A stretch of 64,000 bases of DNA from positions 434,001-498,000 of the forward strand of contig NZ_SJPX01000002.1 of NCBI RefSeq assembly GCF_007860175.1, read 5' to 3'. Position numbers and translations under genes: made by a program. Source of the stretch: Rubripirellula reticaptiva. GTDB taxonomy: Bacteria > Planctomycetota > Planctomycetia > Pirellulales > Pirellulaceae. Shown piece by piece: positions 1-9,182 of this stretch (its first letter is position 1; each line of letters begins with the position of its first letter). The notes beneath the pieces are model-generated. The model saw only the letters and a program-made list of their open reading frames with translations, had not been told where the DNA came from and did no database searches.

Positions 1-450
1 TCCCGGCGTGTGCCAAACTTCGATCTCGAGCGATCCAACCTTGATGATGTCGCCGTCGTTGACTTGGTGTTCGATATCGACCGGCGGCATTTCCAGTTTC
101 AAATTTTGAGCCGTGATCTCGGCCAAGGTGATCAGCGTGTCGCCGGTCCGCAGTGGCTCGACCGCTTTCGGGTGCGCCGTCACGGTTGTCTTCAAGATTG
201 CCTTTGCTTTTGCCAATCCTTGGATGTGATCGACGTCGGCGTGAGTCGCCACCAACGTCTTGCAGCGGGACAGCGGGAAATCGAGTTGGCGGATGATCTC
301 TACGAAACTATCAACGGTTTCTTCGTATCCGATATCGATCAACAACCATTCATCGGCGTCGTAAACCAAGTAGACATTGCATCCCAGCACTTCCCCGGCT
401 TGGAAATTGAGTTCAATGACACCAGGAAAAAGGGGTTTGCGATTCAACAT
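1..450 (-). CDS. MBL-fold metallo-hydrolase, N-terminal part (cut by window edge)
   Basis: The minus strand is open from an ATG at 450 to the window edge, giving 150 residues that begin MLNRKPLFPG. The metal-binding signature THADVDHIQG, at about residues 90-99, matches the HxHxDH motif of the metallo-beta-lactamase superfamily, although here the first histidine is followed by ADVDH. A strand ending LLIDIGYEE precedes it, as expected for the beta-sandwich half that places the active site. The substrate cannot be told; relatives include glyoxalase II-like thiolesterases and other hydrolases. The C-terminal half, with the remaining metal ligands, lies outside the window. It is 112 bp from the SDR gene upstream on the same strand and could be its downstream partner. 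Confidence 0.85.
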   Translation of the reverse strand, partial: MLNRKPLFPGVIELNFQAGEVLGCNVYLVYDADEWLLIDIGYEETVDSFVEIIRQLDFPLSRCKTLVATHADVDHIQGLAKAKAILKTTVTAHPKAVEPLRTGDTLITLAEITAQNLKLEMPPVDIEHQVNDGDIIKVGSLEIEVWHTPG

Positions 451-562
451 ATTGAGCGATCGTCACGAAACATGAAAAGAGATGATAAGGTCAACCGATG
501 GTAGGGCATTGTAGGAAGTTGACCGCTAAAGCGAGAACCCAACACCGGAATGTCGTTATGGG

Positions 563-1426
563 TCACAGCAGATCCGCCAATCCCTCGCAGTAGGTCGGGA
601 ATTTCAACCTTGGCACCAAATCCGACTTCATCCGCCGATTCCAGATCCGCTTGTTGCTGTCCGATCGCATCCGCGGCGAAGCGTCGGCCGGCGGGCTGGT
701 GAACGTGGGCGGGGCGGCCCCGACCTGGATCGCAATTTGCCGGTAAAAAGCCGATCGCTTGACCGGCTTGTCGTCGCTGACCAGATACATCCGCCGACTT
801 CTTGGCTGCCAACTGGCCATCACCGCCGCGGCTCCGTCATGAACGTGAATCAAGTTCAAGTGTCCATCGCCTGGCATCGGAATCGGTCGTTCAGCGATCA
901 CGTCGGCCGACCGAGGCACCCGGCCAGGGCCGTAGATCCCCGAAAACCGCAAAATCGTCCAAGGCGAATCCGGTCGCATGCGATGCAGAAGCGACTCGGC
1001 CTGCAAATGAACACGCCCTCCCGCCCGACTAGGCCAGGCCGGTGACGTTTCGTCGACCCAACGGCCATCGGTTTGATGATAAACCCCGGTGGTGCTGATG
1101 TAGCAAACGTCCGTCTCGGCCGGCAAAACTCGCAATAAATTAGCAAAACCACCGACCTGTGAGTCGAACCGAGACATGCCGCTCGACGCGTCGTAGCTGA
1201 CCGCCACCAAGACTCGGTCGACCTGGGGCAGGTCCACCAATGTCCGCCGATCGGTCCAATCCATTCGCACAGGATGGACGGATGTGCCGCTCATTTCATT
1301 GATTTTTTCCTTTTTTCGCGACGTCGCCCAAACTTGGTCGCCCGACTGGACCGCTAGTTGAGCCACCCTCTTGCCCAGAAATCCGTGGCCGACGATCAGA
1401 GTCCGTTTCGTAGAGTTCGGTTTCAT
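563..1426 (-). CDS. NAD(P)-binding SDR/epimerase-like protein
   Basis: A 287-residue protein with an N-terminal Rossmann motif GHGFLG (residues 13-18) after a hydrophobic strand. STTGVY and SGIYGPGR follow in the positions typical of extended SDR epimerases and the YeeZ-like group. I do not see a clean YxxxK catalytic pair, so it may be an atypical reductase or nucleotide-sugar epimerase relative rather than a classical one. The ATG at 1426 lies inside a 16-bp tandem duplication, which creates a second, out-of-frame ATG at 1442. Cytoplasmic; no signal peptide. The substrate is unknown. Confidence 0.82.
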   Translation of the reverse strand: MKPNSTKRTLIVGHGFLGKRVAQLAVQSGDQVWATSRKKEKINEMSGTSVHPVRMDWTDRRTLVDLPQVDRVLVAVSYDASSGMSRFDSQVGGFANLLRVLPAETDVCYISTTGVYHQTDGRWVDETSPAWPSRAGGRVHLQAESLLHRMRPDSPWTILRFSGIYGPGRVPRSADVIAERPIPMPGDGHLNLIHVHDGAAAVMASWQPRSRRMYLVSDDKPVKRSAFYRQIAIQVGAAPPTFTSPPADASPRMRSDSNKRIWNRRMKSDLVPRLKFPTYCEGLADLL

Positions 1427-1452
1427 GGCGGTTCGGTTTCATGGCGGTTCGG
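1415..1452. repeat. 16-bp tandem duplication over a start codon
   Basis: The unit gttcggtttcatggcg occurs at 1415-1430 and again at 1431-1446, followed by a six-base partial copy. Read on the minus strand, each full copy contains an ATG. The first in transcription order (1442) is out of frame with the SDR gene, and the second (1426) is the real start. Confidence 0.95.
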
Positions 1453-1631
1453 GGGATTGAGCAGAATATTAGGTGAGATGATTCTAGGCACCCTTTTTTC
1501 CAAGCGGCGGGGACCGAGTACAATTTGCAATCAGGATACAATGAGGCGAACCCGTTAGGCACTTCAGTTTTTCGAGAGCATTCTTGCGCTTACTAAGTCC
1601 AACACTATCGACGATTCGACTTGACGCTTCG

Positions 1632-2855
1632 ATGAGCGGCCAGGATGACTTGCACCAGCACGAAGCGGCTTACTCGAAAGCGGCGCGGACCGCCGCGACG
1701 TGGTTGTGGATTGTTGGGATTGTGATCAGCACCGCCGGCTTGTCGCCCGCCGCCGCCCAGACGAATCTCGCGCCGCCGTCGCCCGTACCATCGATAGGAA
1801 TCCCGGACGCGTACCCGCCTGGCTACGGAAACCAACCGTTACCTTCGCCCAACAATGAGTTTGGCCAGCCGAGTGTTTCGCCGCCAGGAATTTCTTCGTC
1901 GAACTTTAACTCAGGTGGCACGTTAGTTTCCGTTCCTGGCGAACTGCAATCACTGCTCAGCTCCGGCGGCGTTCCCTCCAGCGTCGCCCAGTTGCGTTTG
2001 ATGGAAACTCAGCAGACCAAAGTTTCAAAACTTGCAGACTCTTGCACCGTCAGCGTCCAGATTGGACCGGCACAAGGATGCGGTGTCATCATCACCGAAA
2101 GTGGCTTCATCCTGACCGCAGCTCACGTTGCGATGCGTCCCAACAAATTGGCGATGGTGACGATGTCCGATGGACGAACCGTCCGTGCCACCACCCTTGG
2201 CATGAACCGCAACGTCGATGCTGGACTGATGAAGATCGAACCCAACCAGAACGGTGGCCGCCCTTGGCCGCATGCCTCGCTCGGAACAAGCAAAGACTTG
2301 GTCGCGGGAATGTGGTGCATCGCGACCGGACACCCTGGCGGCTACGACCCGGAACGCAGCACAGTGACCCGAGTGGGCCGAATTTTGCGAGTACGCGAGG
2401 GCGCGATCGAAACCGATTGCGCGTTGATCGGCGGCGATAGTGGTGGTCCACTGTTCGACCTTAGCGGCCGATTGATTGCGGTGCACAGCCGAATCGGGAA
2501 CGATGTCGCCGAAAACCTTCACGTTCCAATCGACTTCTATGGCACATCGTGGGATCGAATGCGGCAAAACGATGCCTGGGGTTTTTTGCCCGGGTTCCGT
2601 CCCGTCTTGGGTGTCACGGGCAGCCCGAGTTTAACGCGAGCAGTTATCGAAATTGTTCGCACTGGATCGCCTGCCGAAGAAGCCGGCATGCAGGTGGGTG
2701 ATATTATCGAGCAATTTGGCGACGTCGTCATTAGCGACTTTGCTTCGCTAAAATCAGCGGTCGCTGACACAATGCCAGGAGAGCGAGTCTCCGTTTGGTT
2801 GAATCGTTCGAACGATCGAATACGAGTGAGTGTGGAAGTCGGTCGTGCCGACTAA
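1632..2855 (+). CDS. Trypsin-like serine protease with C-terminal PDZ domain (HtrA/DegP-like)
   Basis: 407 residues from the ATG at 1632; an in-frame TTG at 1584 is a weaker start. An N-terminal hydrophobic stretch at about residues 21-42 ends AAAQ and looks like a signal peptide or anchor, so the protein should act in the periplasm or equivalent. A Pro/Ser-rich linker follows. The protease domain carries a full triad: His165 in TAAHVA, Asp196 in NVDAGLMKI, Ser270 in GGDSGGPLF. A single PDZ domain occupies roughly residues 315-400, with the GSPAEEAGMQVGDII core. It is likely a quality-control or processing protease. The degenerate paralogue starting 40 bp downstream on the same strand is probably cotranscribed and may be a partner or regulator. 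Confidence 0.9.
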   Translation: MSGQDDLHQHEAAYSKAARTAATWLWIVGIVISTAGLSPAAAQTNLAPPSPVPSIGIPDAYPPGYGNQPLPSPNNEFGQPSVSPPGISSSNFNSGGTLVSVPGELQSLLSSGGVPSSVAQLRLMETQQTKVSKLADSCTVSVQIGPAQGCGVIITESGFILTAAHVAMRPNKLAMVTMSDGRTVRATTLGMNRNVDAGLMKIEPNQNGGRPWPHASLGTSKDLVAGMWCIATGHPGGYDPERSTVTRVGRILRVREGAIETDCALIGGDSGGPLFDLSGRLIAVHSRIGNDVAENLHVPIDFYGTSWDRMRQNDAWGFLPGFRPVLGVTGSPSLTRAVIEIVRTGSPAEEAGMQVGDIIEQFGDVVISDFASLKSAVADTMPGERVSVWLNRSNDRIRVSVEVGRAD

Positions 2856-2895
2856 ATCTATCGGACTTCGCACAAGTCAGAGGACCGTTCTGTCT

Positions 2896-3942
2896 ATGAA
2901 AACATCAGCAATCATGAATCTCGTATCAAAACGCAGTCTTCGCTGGATGGTGTCGACGTTGCTGTTCATGGCGTCGTCGACATTGGTAACATCCACGTCG
3001 ACGTCACCAGCCAACGCCGATGAACGCCGCGACAACGCCGATATGACTCGGTTGATTCGGCCGATCTCGGATTCCGTCCAGTACTCGGTTGCCCAAGTCC
3101 TTAGCGGTGGACGCCCAGTGGCACTGGCCACGATCGTTTCGTCAGATGGCTATTTGTTGACCAAACGTAGCGAATTGAGCGGCGATCCGATCCGAATTCG
3201 GCTGTATGACGGCCGTCTGTATCCCGCCCGCGTCGCCGCCGTTCGTCGCCGGAACGATCTGGCCCTGCTTCGCATTGACGCGCCAATCAAGTTGACGCCA
3301 TTGGAGATGGAAGACTACTTGCCACCGGTGGCTAGCTTCCTGATCAGCCCCGGCCGAACCGGGCGCCCCGTGGGGATCGGCGTGCTTGGCGTCCAACCAC
3401 GAAAGATCGAACACAAAGGTCGGCTTGGCGTGTTGCTAGTCGACAACGCGGACGGCCGCGCGCTGGTCGACGAAGTCCATCCGAACAGCGGTGCCGATTC
3501 AGCGGGTGTCGCACGAGGTGACTTGATCGTTGCAATCAACGGTCATCGCGAAGTCAGCAAGAACAGTGTGATGGAAACGCTTCGCGGCATGTTCCCGGGT
3601 GAAGACGTGCGACTGACGATCTTGCGTCCCGGCAAGACCCAAGGACTCGAGACCATGGAAATGGATGCTCGGATTCGTGATTTGAACATGATGCGAGAAT
3701 CCGAAAACGACTCGCGAGTCAACGGTCCGCGAAACGACCGACTCAGTGGATTCGATCGCGTCATCCAGCACGATACGGTATTAGATCCCGATGAGTGCGG
3801 CGGTCCGATCTTGGACACGTCGGGCCGAGTGATCGGCATCAACATCGCCCGCGCCGGTCGCGTTGTCAGCTACGCCCTGCCATCGTCACTCGTCATGACT
3901 GAACTGGCCAGCATGCTGCAAGAAACTCGGCGTGCCGAGTAA
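2896..3942 (+). CDS. Degenerate trypsin-like protein with PDZ inserted in the protease fold
   Basis: 348 residues from the ATG at 2896, which starts a good signal peptide (hydrophobic core RWMVSTLLFMASS, cleavage near ANA). An upstream in-frame start at 2830 would overlap the previous gene. The sequence follows HtrA strand by strand: SSDGYLLTKRSE occupies the place of the His loop but the histidine is Ser92; DLALLRI keeps Asp121; the nucleophile loop reads DECGGP, so Ser is Cys301. The PDZ domain (about 163-255, core NSGADSAGVARGDLI) lies between the Asp and the DECGGP loop instead of after the protease domain, and GRVIGIN plus SYALPS follow at the end. It is most likely a pseudoprotease, scaffold or peptide-binding partner of the neighbouring active protease. 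A cysteine protease is unlikely because the catalytic His is gone. Confidence 0.85.
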   Translation: MKTSAIMNLVSKRSLRWMVSTLLFMASSTLVTSTSTSPANADERRDNADMTRLIRPISDSVQYSVAQVLSGGRPVALATIVSSDGYLLTKRSELSGDPIRIRLYDGRLYPARVAAVRRRNDLALLRIDAPIKLTPLEMEDYLPPVASFLISPGRTGRPVGIGVLGVQPRKIEHKGRLGVLLVDNADGRALVDEVHPNSGADSAGVARGDLIVAINGHREVSKNSVMETLRGMFPGEDVRLTILRPGKTQGLETMEMDARIRDLNMMRESENDSRVNGPRNDRLSGFDRVIQHDTVLDPDECGGPILDTSGRVIGINIARAGRVVSYALPSSLVMTELASMLQETRRAE

Positions 3943-3973
3943 TTTGCCAACACCTATGCGGCATCGCTGACGC

Positions 3974-4543
3974 TCAAAGAATCTTTTGCAGGATCGCTAA
4001 GTCGATCCACTGATTGTCCAGATTGCCGATCTCTTTTTGAACGCCGACCAACTCATAACCGTGGCGGTAATGGAACGCCATGCTGCGTTGGTTCGTCGCG
4101 ATCACACGAGACATCAAATGATGAACCTGACCGTCACGGCATCGCTGCTCGACATCCACGATCAAAGAATTGGCGACACCCTTTCCGATCGCTTCAGGCG
4201 ATAGATAAATCGCCCATTCAAGGCTCATACGAAACCCGTAGCGAATGCTGAACTGGCGAGCAGATGCCCATCCGAGCATTTGTTCACCGTCGACACAAAC
4301 CACCCAGGTCTCGGGCGATTTGATCAGCAGTAATTCACTGACCTGGGTTGCAGTCCAAGGCAATACGTCGAACGTCGCACCACCGGCAAGCACATGATGG
4401 TTGTAAATGTCTGCGATCGCCCCCGCATCGGTATGCACCGCTGCCCGAACGATCCGCCCAGCCGACTGGCCGACACTTGACTGGTGATTGCTTACTGATT
4501 CGCACACGTTGGGGATTCCTTGCCCGTTTGATTCCATAGCCAT
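3974..4543 (-). CDS. GNAT-family N-acetyltransferase
   Basis: A 189-residue protein whose body, from about residue 30, reads as a phosphinothricin-acetyltransferase-like GNAT: VRAAVHTDAGAIADIYNHH at the start, a central strand with GWASARQF, and the acetyl-CoA loop IGKGVAN before the helix SLIVDVEQR. It would transfer acetyl groups to a small amine; the substrate is unknown. The start at 4543 overlaps the end of the upstream alpha/beta hydrolase gene by 52 bp; the second Met (4537) is equally possible. It is the last gene of a metG-hydrolase-GNAT run on the minus strand. The final 3' neighbour is convergent. Confidence 0.85.
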   Translation of the reverse strand: MAMESNGQGIPNVCESVSNHQSSVGQSAGRIVRAAVHTDAGAIADIYNHHVLAGGATFDVLPWTATQVSELLLIKSPETWVVCVDGEQMLGWASARQFSIRYGFRMSLEWAIYLSPEAIGKGVANSLIVDVEQRCRDGQVHHLMSRVIATNQRSMAFHYRHGYELVGVQKEIGNLDNQWIDLAILQKIL

Positions 4544-5325
4544 CGAATTTCTTTTTCAATCAACGCCTCTTGTTCCGGCGACGCGATACCCGCGTGTTTA
4601 AGACCGGAAAGCTTGACGACTCGCCGGTCACCGGCATAGCAATCGATCAGCTCATCTTGAATTGACGGTGGAACCAGTTCATCTTTCTCGGACTGCATGA
4701 AAACGGCGGGCAACGACACCTGCGGCGCGGTTTTCATCGCATTCATCTCGTCACTAAGACTTTCCGCAATCGACCGCACCCTTTGTCCAAGCGGATATTG
4801 GCGAGCGATCCGCATCACCACAGGAATCAGCGGTGGCGGGTTCCGCAACACCAAACCGGCTGACGCATCGCCGCAATCCATCGTCGCCGCGACATGTAGC
4901 GCAACGTTGCACCCGAGCGAATTGCCACACAACCAGATTACACCTGGTACGACGCTACCGGCTTGGACAACATTGCGAAAGAAATGCTGGGCCGCGATCG
5001 CGATCGACTGCAAACTGGCTCGTCCTTCGCTGCGACCGTATCCCGGCGGATTCCATGTCCAGACCTCGCCGCGCACACCGTCCAACATTGAAACCGGCGT
5101 CATCGACGACCGTTCAGCACGACCGGCCGTGCCCGGAAACTTCAAAACCAACAAATCGGCTGGACCGTCGTCGTCGAAATTTCGCTGCACGAAACATTCC
5201 AGCGATCGACCGCAAACATCCATCATCACCCGAGTCTGCACGCCATGCGGGATATGCACTCGTGAAGGGCGCAGCACCATCCGATCGAGCAGATAACGAC
5301 GAAACGATTGAAGCGGCTTGCCCAT
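4492..5325 (-). CDS. Alpha/beta hydrolase
   Basis: 277 residues. The nucleophile elbow is GNSLGC (Ser in the GxSxG context), preceded by strand GVIWLC. The oxyanion strand LVLKFPGT comes earlier, and WNPPGYGRSEG is the typical alpha/beta hydrolase loop. The acid lies in SEKDELVPP and the likely catalytic His in LKHAGIA. No signal peptide, so cytoplasmic; an esterase or acyl hydrolase of unknown substrate. It begins 26 bp after the metG stop codon and overlaps the GNAT gene by 52 bp, so the three are probably one transcript. Confidence 0.87.
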   Translation of the reverse strand: MGKPLQSFRRYLLDRMVLRPSRVHIPHGVQTRVMMDVCGRSLECFVQRNFDDDGPADLLVLKFPGTAGRAERSSMTPVSMLDGVRGEVWTWNPPGYGRSEGRASLQSIAIAAQHFFRNVVQAGSVVPGVIWLCGNSLGCNVALHVAATMDCGDASAGLVLRNPPPLIPVVMRIARQYPLGQRVRSIAESLSDEMNAMKTAPQVSLPAVFMQSEKDELVPPSIQDELIDCYAGDRRVVKLSGLKHAGIASPEQEALIEKEIRWLWNQTGKESPTCANQ

Positions 5326-5351
5326 AGTCGGCTCCGTAGAACCCTTCGGCC

Positions 5352-7403
5352 TTAGTGAACGCGTTGTCCGGGCTTGGCACCCTCGTCGATGCCCAAGACG
5401 TAAACTTCGGCACCGCCAGGGCCGGATGCCGTGACCATCCCCTCGCTTAGTCCAAAACGCATTTTACGCGGTTTCAAGTTAGCGACCATCACGACCAATC
5501 GGCCGACCAGAGCTTCGGGCTCGTAGGCTGCTTTGATTCCCGCGAAGACCTGACGACGCTCGTCGCCACCAAGGCTTAGCGTCAACTTCAACAATTTGTT
5601 CGCTTCTGGCACATGCTCGGCAGCAATCACTCGCGCAACTCGCAGATCGACCTTCGTGAAATCATCAATCGAGATTTCGTCGGCAAGCGGTTCGTCCTTC
5701 AACGGCTGATCGCTGTCGTTGTACTGTGCTGCAGCATCAGCGATCGCGTCACCAGCGGCATCGGCATCCGCAACTTCTTTACTCTCGTCAATCATCTTCT
5801 GTAATTCCTCGGGGTTGAGTCGGTCTAACATGCGTTCAAATTTGGCGACGGGTGTTCCCAGCAGCGGCGTCTTGCTTTGGTCCCAGTGCGTGATCGAATC
5901 ACCCAGCAAGCGTTCACACTGGCCGGCCAATTCAGGCAACACGGGCGCCAAGTAAATCGCCAATTGCCGGAACAAGTTCAGCGCGATCGTGCAGACGTCG
6001 CGAAGTTCGCCTTCACGAGCTGGGTCTTTCTTCATTTCCCATGGCTTGGCGTGTTCAACGAACGGGTTAGCGGCGTCGGCCAGTTCCATGATCTTTCGAG
6101 TTGCCCGGCTGAAGTCACCGGCTTCGTAAGCCGCCGCGATTTCATCGCCCGCTTCGGCGGCATTCTTGAACAGCCCGCCATCGTCAGGATAAGTAGCGGC
6201 CAATCCCGTTTGACCTGCAAACTTGCCCACTCGGCTAGCCAAGTTGACCACCTTGCCGACCAAGTCGCTGTTCACTTTGTCAGCAAATTCTTCGATGCCC
6301 AAATCCAAATCTTCGACGCGAGTCGAAAGCTTGGTTGCATAGAAGTATCGCAGGTACGACGGATGGGCGTACTTCAAATAGCTTTCCGCCGACACAAGCG
6401 TGCCATCACGCTTGGACATTTTCTTGCCATCGACATTCAAGAATCCGTGGATGTGCACCTTCGTTGGAAGACTAAATCCGGCCGTCTTCAACATCCCTGG
6501 CCAAAACAGAGTGTGAAAATACGTGATGTCCTTGCCGATGAAGTGGTGGATTTCGCAATCGTCGCTCTTCCACCAATCGTCAAGTTTTTCGTTGTTGATT
6601 TCGCACCACTGCGCCGTGCTGGCGATGTACCCGATCGGTGCGTCGAACCAGACGTACCAAAAGTTACCTGGAGCATCAGGGATTTCAAAACCAAAATACG
6701 GTGCGGGACGGCTGATGTCCCAGTCGCGAAGCGCGTCGGCCAAAAAGTGGCCTTTCAAATAGTTGGCAATCTCACTTTGCAGTGCATCGCCGGATTCCAC
6801 CCAATCGGCCAAAAAACCGTGCAACTTTTCAAGCTCGACAAACAGGTGATTTGCCGCCTTCATCACCGGCGTCGCACCACTGAGCGTACTCTTGGGATCG
6901 ATCAAATCCGTCGGTGCATAGGTATGACCGTTGTTGCAGTTGTCGCCCGCTTGGTCGGTCAGGCCACACTGAGGACAGGTACCACGGACGAAACGATCGG
7001 CCAGGAACGTTTCGGCTTCGGGGTCGAACAGTTGCTCGATCGTACGTTCGACGATCAGATTCGCATCACGCAGTGACTGCCAAATCTGGTGACACAGATC
7101 GCGGTTCGCTTCGCTGTTGGTGCTGCCGTAGTGATCGAACTCGATGCCAAATCCGGCAAAGTCACGCTGGTGCGACTCGCTCATCGCGGCGATCAATTCT
7201 TCTTCGCTGCGGCCTTCTTTCCGAGCACGGATCATGATCGCGGTGCCGTGCGTATCATCGGCACAAATGTACAGACATCGGTTCCCACGCAGTTTCTGAA
7301 ATCGCACCCAAATGTCGGTTTGGATGTATTCGACCAAGTGACCGATGTGGATCGGACCGTTGGCGTAGGGAAGAGCGCTGGTGACGAGAATTTTTCGTGT
7401 CAT
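5352..7403 (-). CDS. metG: Methionyl-tRNA synthetase
   Basis: A 683-residue class I aminoacyl-tRNA synthetase that charges tRNA-Met. The HIGH motif is intact at residues 19-22 (after ALPYANGPI), and KMSKR with DGT follows near residue 330. A C-terminal tRNA-binding EMAP/Trbp111-like domain starts about residue 580 ([13 protein letters not shown]), as in the long E. coli-type dimeric enzyme of similar length. The zinc knuckle reads CPQCG...GDNCNNGH: three cysteines are kept, and the fourth ligand position has lost its Cys, with a nearby His as a plausible replacement. First gene of a run with the downstream hydrolase and acetyltransferase. Confidence 0.97.
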   Translation of the reverse strand: MTRKILVTSALPYANGPIHIGHLVEYIQTDIWVRFQKLRGNRCLYICADDTHGTAIMIRARKEGRSEEELIAAMSESHQRDFAGFGIEFDHYGSTNSEANRDLCHQIWQSLRDANLIVERTIEQLFDPEAETFLADRFVRGTCPQCGLTDQAGDNCNNGHTYAPTDLIDPKSTLSGATPVMKAANHLFVELEKLHGFLADWVESGDALQSEIANYLKGHFLADALRDWDISRPAPYFGFEIPDAPGNFWYVWFDAPIGYIASTAQWCEINNEKLDDWWKSDDCEIHHFIGKDITYFHTLFWPGMLKTAGFSLPTKVHIHGFLNVDGKKMSKRDGTLVSAESYLKYAHPSYLRYFYATKLSTRVEDLDLGIEEFADKVNSDLVGKVVNLASRVGKFAGQTGLAATYPDDGGLFKNAAEAGDEIAAAYEAGDFSRATRKIMELADAANPFVEHAKPWEMKKDPAREGELRDVCTIALNLFRQLAIYLAPVLPELAGQCERLLGDSITHWDQSKTPLLGTPVAKFERMLDRLNPEELQKMIDESKEVADADAAGDAIADAAAQYNDSDQPLKDEPLADEISIDDFTKVDLRVARVIAAEHVPEANKLLKLTLSLGGDERRQVFAGIKAAYEPEALVGRLVVMVANLKPRKMRFGLSEGMVTASGPGGAEVYVLGIDEGAKPGQRVH

Positions 7404-7748
7404 GGAAGTCGCATGTCAATTTCGGAATGAGCCCCGAACGAATTGGGGGATCGGGATTGTAGTCGTCTTGCCCAAACTCGACGACGTGTGTTGTTTTTTG
7501 GCAAAACCTGTTTCTTTCGCGAATAACGCCAGCTTTTCTTGCGAAAAACGTCCGTGAAACACGAAAAAACTAAAGTTCCGCCGACCTCGCGACTCATTGC
7601 ACTTGCCGCGCGGGTACCGCTTGCGGCACTATCGCCGTCGGCACCCGCAAAAGGTGGGTGACTTTTCGGCATTGGGCGATCGGCAGGATGCAGGCCGCCC
7701 AAAACGTTTGAATCGAAATCTCCGACACTGGTCCACGGAGGGACGCAC
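7404..7748. other. Intergenic region between divergent metG and the thioredoxin-protease gene
   Basis: 345 bp that must contain the promoters of both divergent genes. A weak inverted repeat (cgggtacc at about 7610 against ggcacccg about 20 bp later, one mismatch) is visible. I see no convincing small gene; the longer open frames here run antisense into the protease gene. Confidence 0.6.
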
Positions 7749-9182
7749 GTGACGAGGCTGATGTTCGCATGGGCAGCAACTGTAGGGTTGCTCGCCGTCA
7801 CACTGATGAGTTCGGTTGCCACAGCCGCCGACGCCATCTTGATTGAGTTTTCATCGTCGCATTGCGTGCCTTGCCAAGCAATGAAGCCGGTGTTGGCCCA
7901 ACTTGAACGAAGCGGAGTCCCCATCCGTCACGTCGATGTGGCCAGCGAGCCCGCTGTCGCATCGCGTTACGGCATCCGCAAAACGCCGACCTTCATCGTC
8001 GTGTCAGGCGGCAAAGAAGTCACTCGGCTGGTCGGTATCCAAACGTTCGATCAACTGCAACGAGCGATCGCGACCGATCCGTCTGGTCCACTGTTCGCCA
8101 CCGGCGCTGTCAAACGTTCGTTCGATGACATCCCCGCACCGCAGACTCGGCTAGCTCCAGTTGGATCCCAACTTGGATCCTTCCAATCGCGACCAGCACC
8201 GACCGATCCGCTATTTGGACAACCCACCCCCCCTAGCAATCCCAACACGCTCGTTGCCGCGGCCGCCCCAAGCAACAACATACGTAGTGAAGCGATGCCG
8301 AACATGTCCGCGGCCGACGCCGTGCAACGCGCCGAGGCGGCAACGGTCCGGTTGCGAGTCCACGATGGCAAAGGCTACGGCGCTGGCACCGGCACGATCA
8401 TCGATACTCATGGCGAAGACGCCTTGGTGCTGACTTGTGGTCACCTGTTCCGCGACAACGAAGGCAAAGGAAAAATCGAAGTCGACATTTTTGTCGGCGG
8501 CGAAGTTCGAACGGTCTTGGGCGAGGTCATCGACTTTGACGCCGACACTCGCGACATCGCATTGGTCGCGATTCGCCCTGGATTTCCAGTTCACCCGGTC
8601 AGTGTGGTAAGCCTGGACGAATTGCCGCGCAACGGCCAAACCGTGTTCAGCTTTGGCTGCGATCGCGGCGACGACCCATCGCGGCGTGATACAAGAATCA
8701 CCGGCATCAACAAATACAATCAACATCTCGGTGCCTCGAATATCGAAATCGACGGAGCACCGATCGATGGTCGCAGCGGTGGCGGACTATTCGACGAACA
8801 AGGTCGACTGGTCGGCGTCTGCAACGCAGCAGATTACAAGAATGACGTTGGAATCTATGCCGGATCGGGTGCCGTCCAGTGGCAACTCGACCGCGTGAAC
8901 CTATCGCACCTGTATCAGCCCAACCCGGCCGCATCGGTTGCGTCAGCACCCCAAACACAAAACCAGTCACCACAAAATCCGCCGGCCGACCGAATCGCGA
9001 GTCTGCCAAACGGAGTCCAGCAAGATTTTGGACAAGTCATGCAGGCATCGGCGATCAGCAGCGACCAAGAAGTCATCGTCATCGTTCGCGACCGCAACAA
9101 TCCGGGCGCCAAATCCCAAGTGATGACCCTGCGAGAACCAACCGCAGACCTAATGCAAATGATCCAGCGTCACGCCCGTTAA
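7749..9182 (+). CDS. Thioredoxin domain fused to a trypsin-like serine protease
   Basis: 477 residues from a GTG at 7749; an ATG four codons later (7761) is a good alternative. A signal peptide of about 26 residues ends ATAA. A thioredoxin-fold domain follows (about 28-108) with the redox motif CVPC at 39-42 and the cis-proline region RKTPTF. After a low-complexity Pro/Asn linker comes a trypsin-like domain (about 195-375) with an apparently complete triad: His232 in TCGHLF, Asp269 in DTRDIALV, Ser343 in GRSGGGLF. The tail is Gln/Pro-rich. It should be exported and could couple disulfide chemistry to proteolysis, or use the thioredoxin fold only for docking. Both domains look intact. Confidence 0.9.
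   Translation: MTRLMFAWAATVGLLAVTLMSSVATAADAILIEFSSSHCVPCQAMKPVLAQLERSGVPIRHVDVASEPAVASRYGIRKTPTFIVVSGGKEVTRLVGIQTFDQLQRAIATDPSGPLFATGAVKRSFDDIPAPQTRLAPVGSQLGSFQSRPAPTDPLFGQPTPPSNPNTLVAAAAPSNNIRSEAMPNMSAADAVQRAEAATVRLRVHDGKGYGAGTGTIIDTHGEDALVLTCGHLFRDNEGKGKIEVDIFVGGEVRTVLGEVIDFDADTRDIALVAIRPGFPVHPVSVVSLDELPRNGQTVFSFGCDRGDDPSRRDTRITGINKYNQHLGASNIEIDGAPIDGRSGGGLFDEQGRLVGVCNAADYKNDVGIYAGSGAVQWQLDRVNLSHLYQPNPAASVASAPQTQNQSPQNPPADRIASLPNGVQQDFGQVMQASAISSDQEVIVIVRDRNNPGAKSQVMTLREPTADLMQMIQRHAR

Noticed and set aside
10-504. 164-codon plus-strand frame at the window start
   Set aside because: Antisense to the MBL-fold gene, which has the metal motif THADVDH.
5877-7076. Long open frame (399 codons) on the plus strand
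   Set aside because: Antisense to metG, whose motifs are unmistakable; the plus frame has no domain or signal and reflects codon bias in a high-GC gene.
7400-7924. 174-codon minus-strand frame overlapping the metG/protease intergenic region
   Set aside because: Overlaps the thioredoxin-protease signal and Trx domain on the other strand; no coherent protein.
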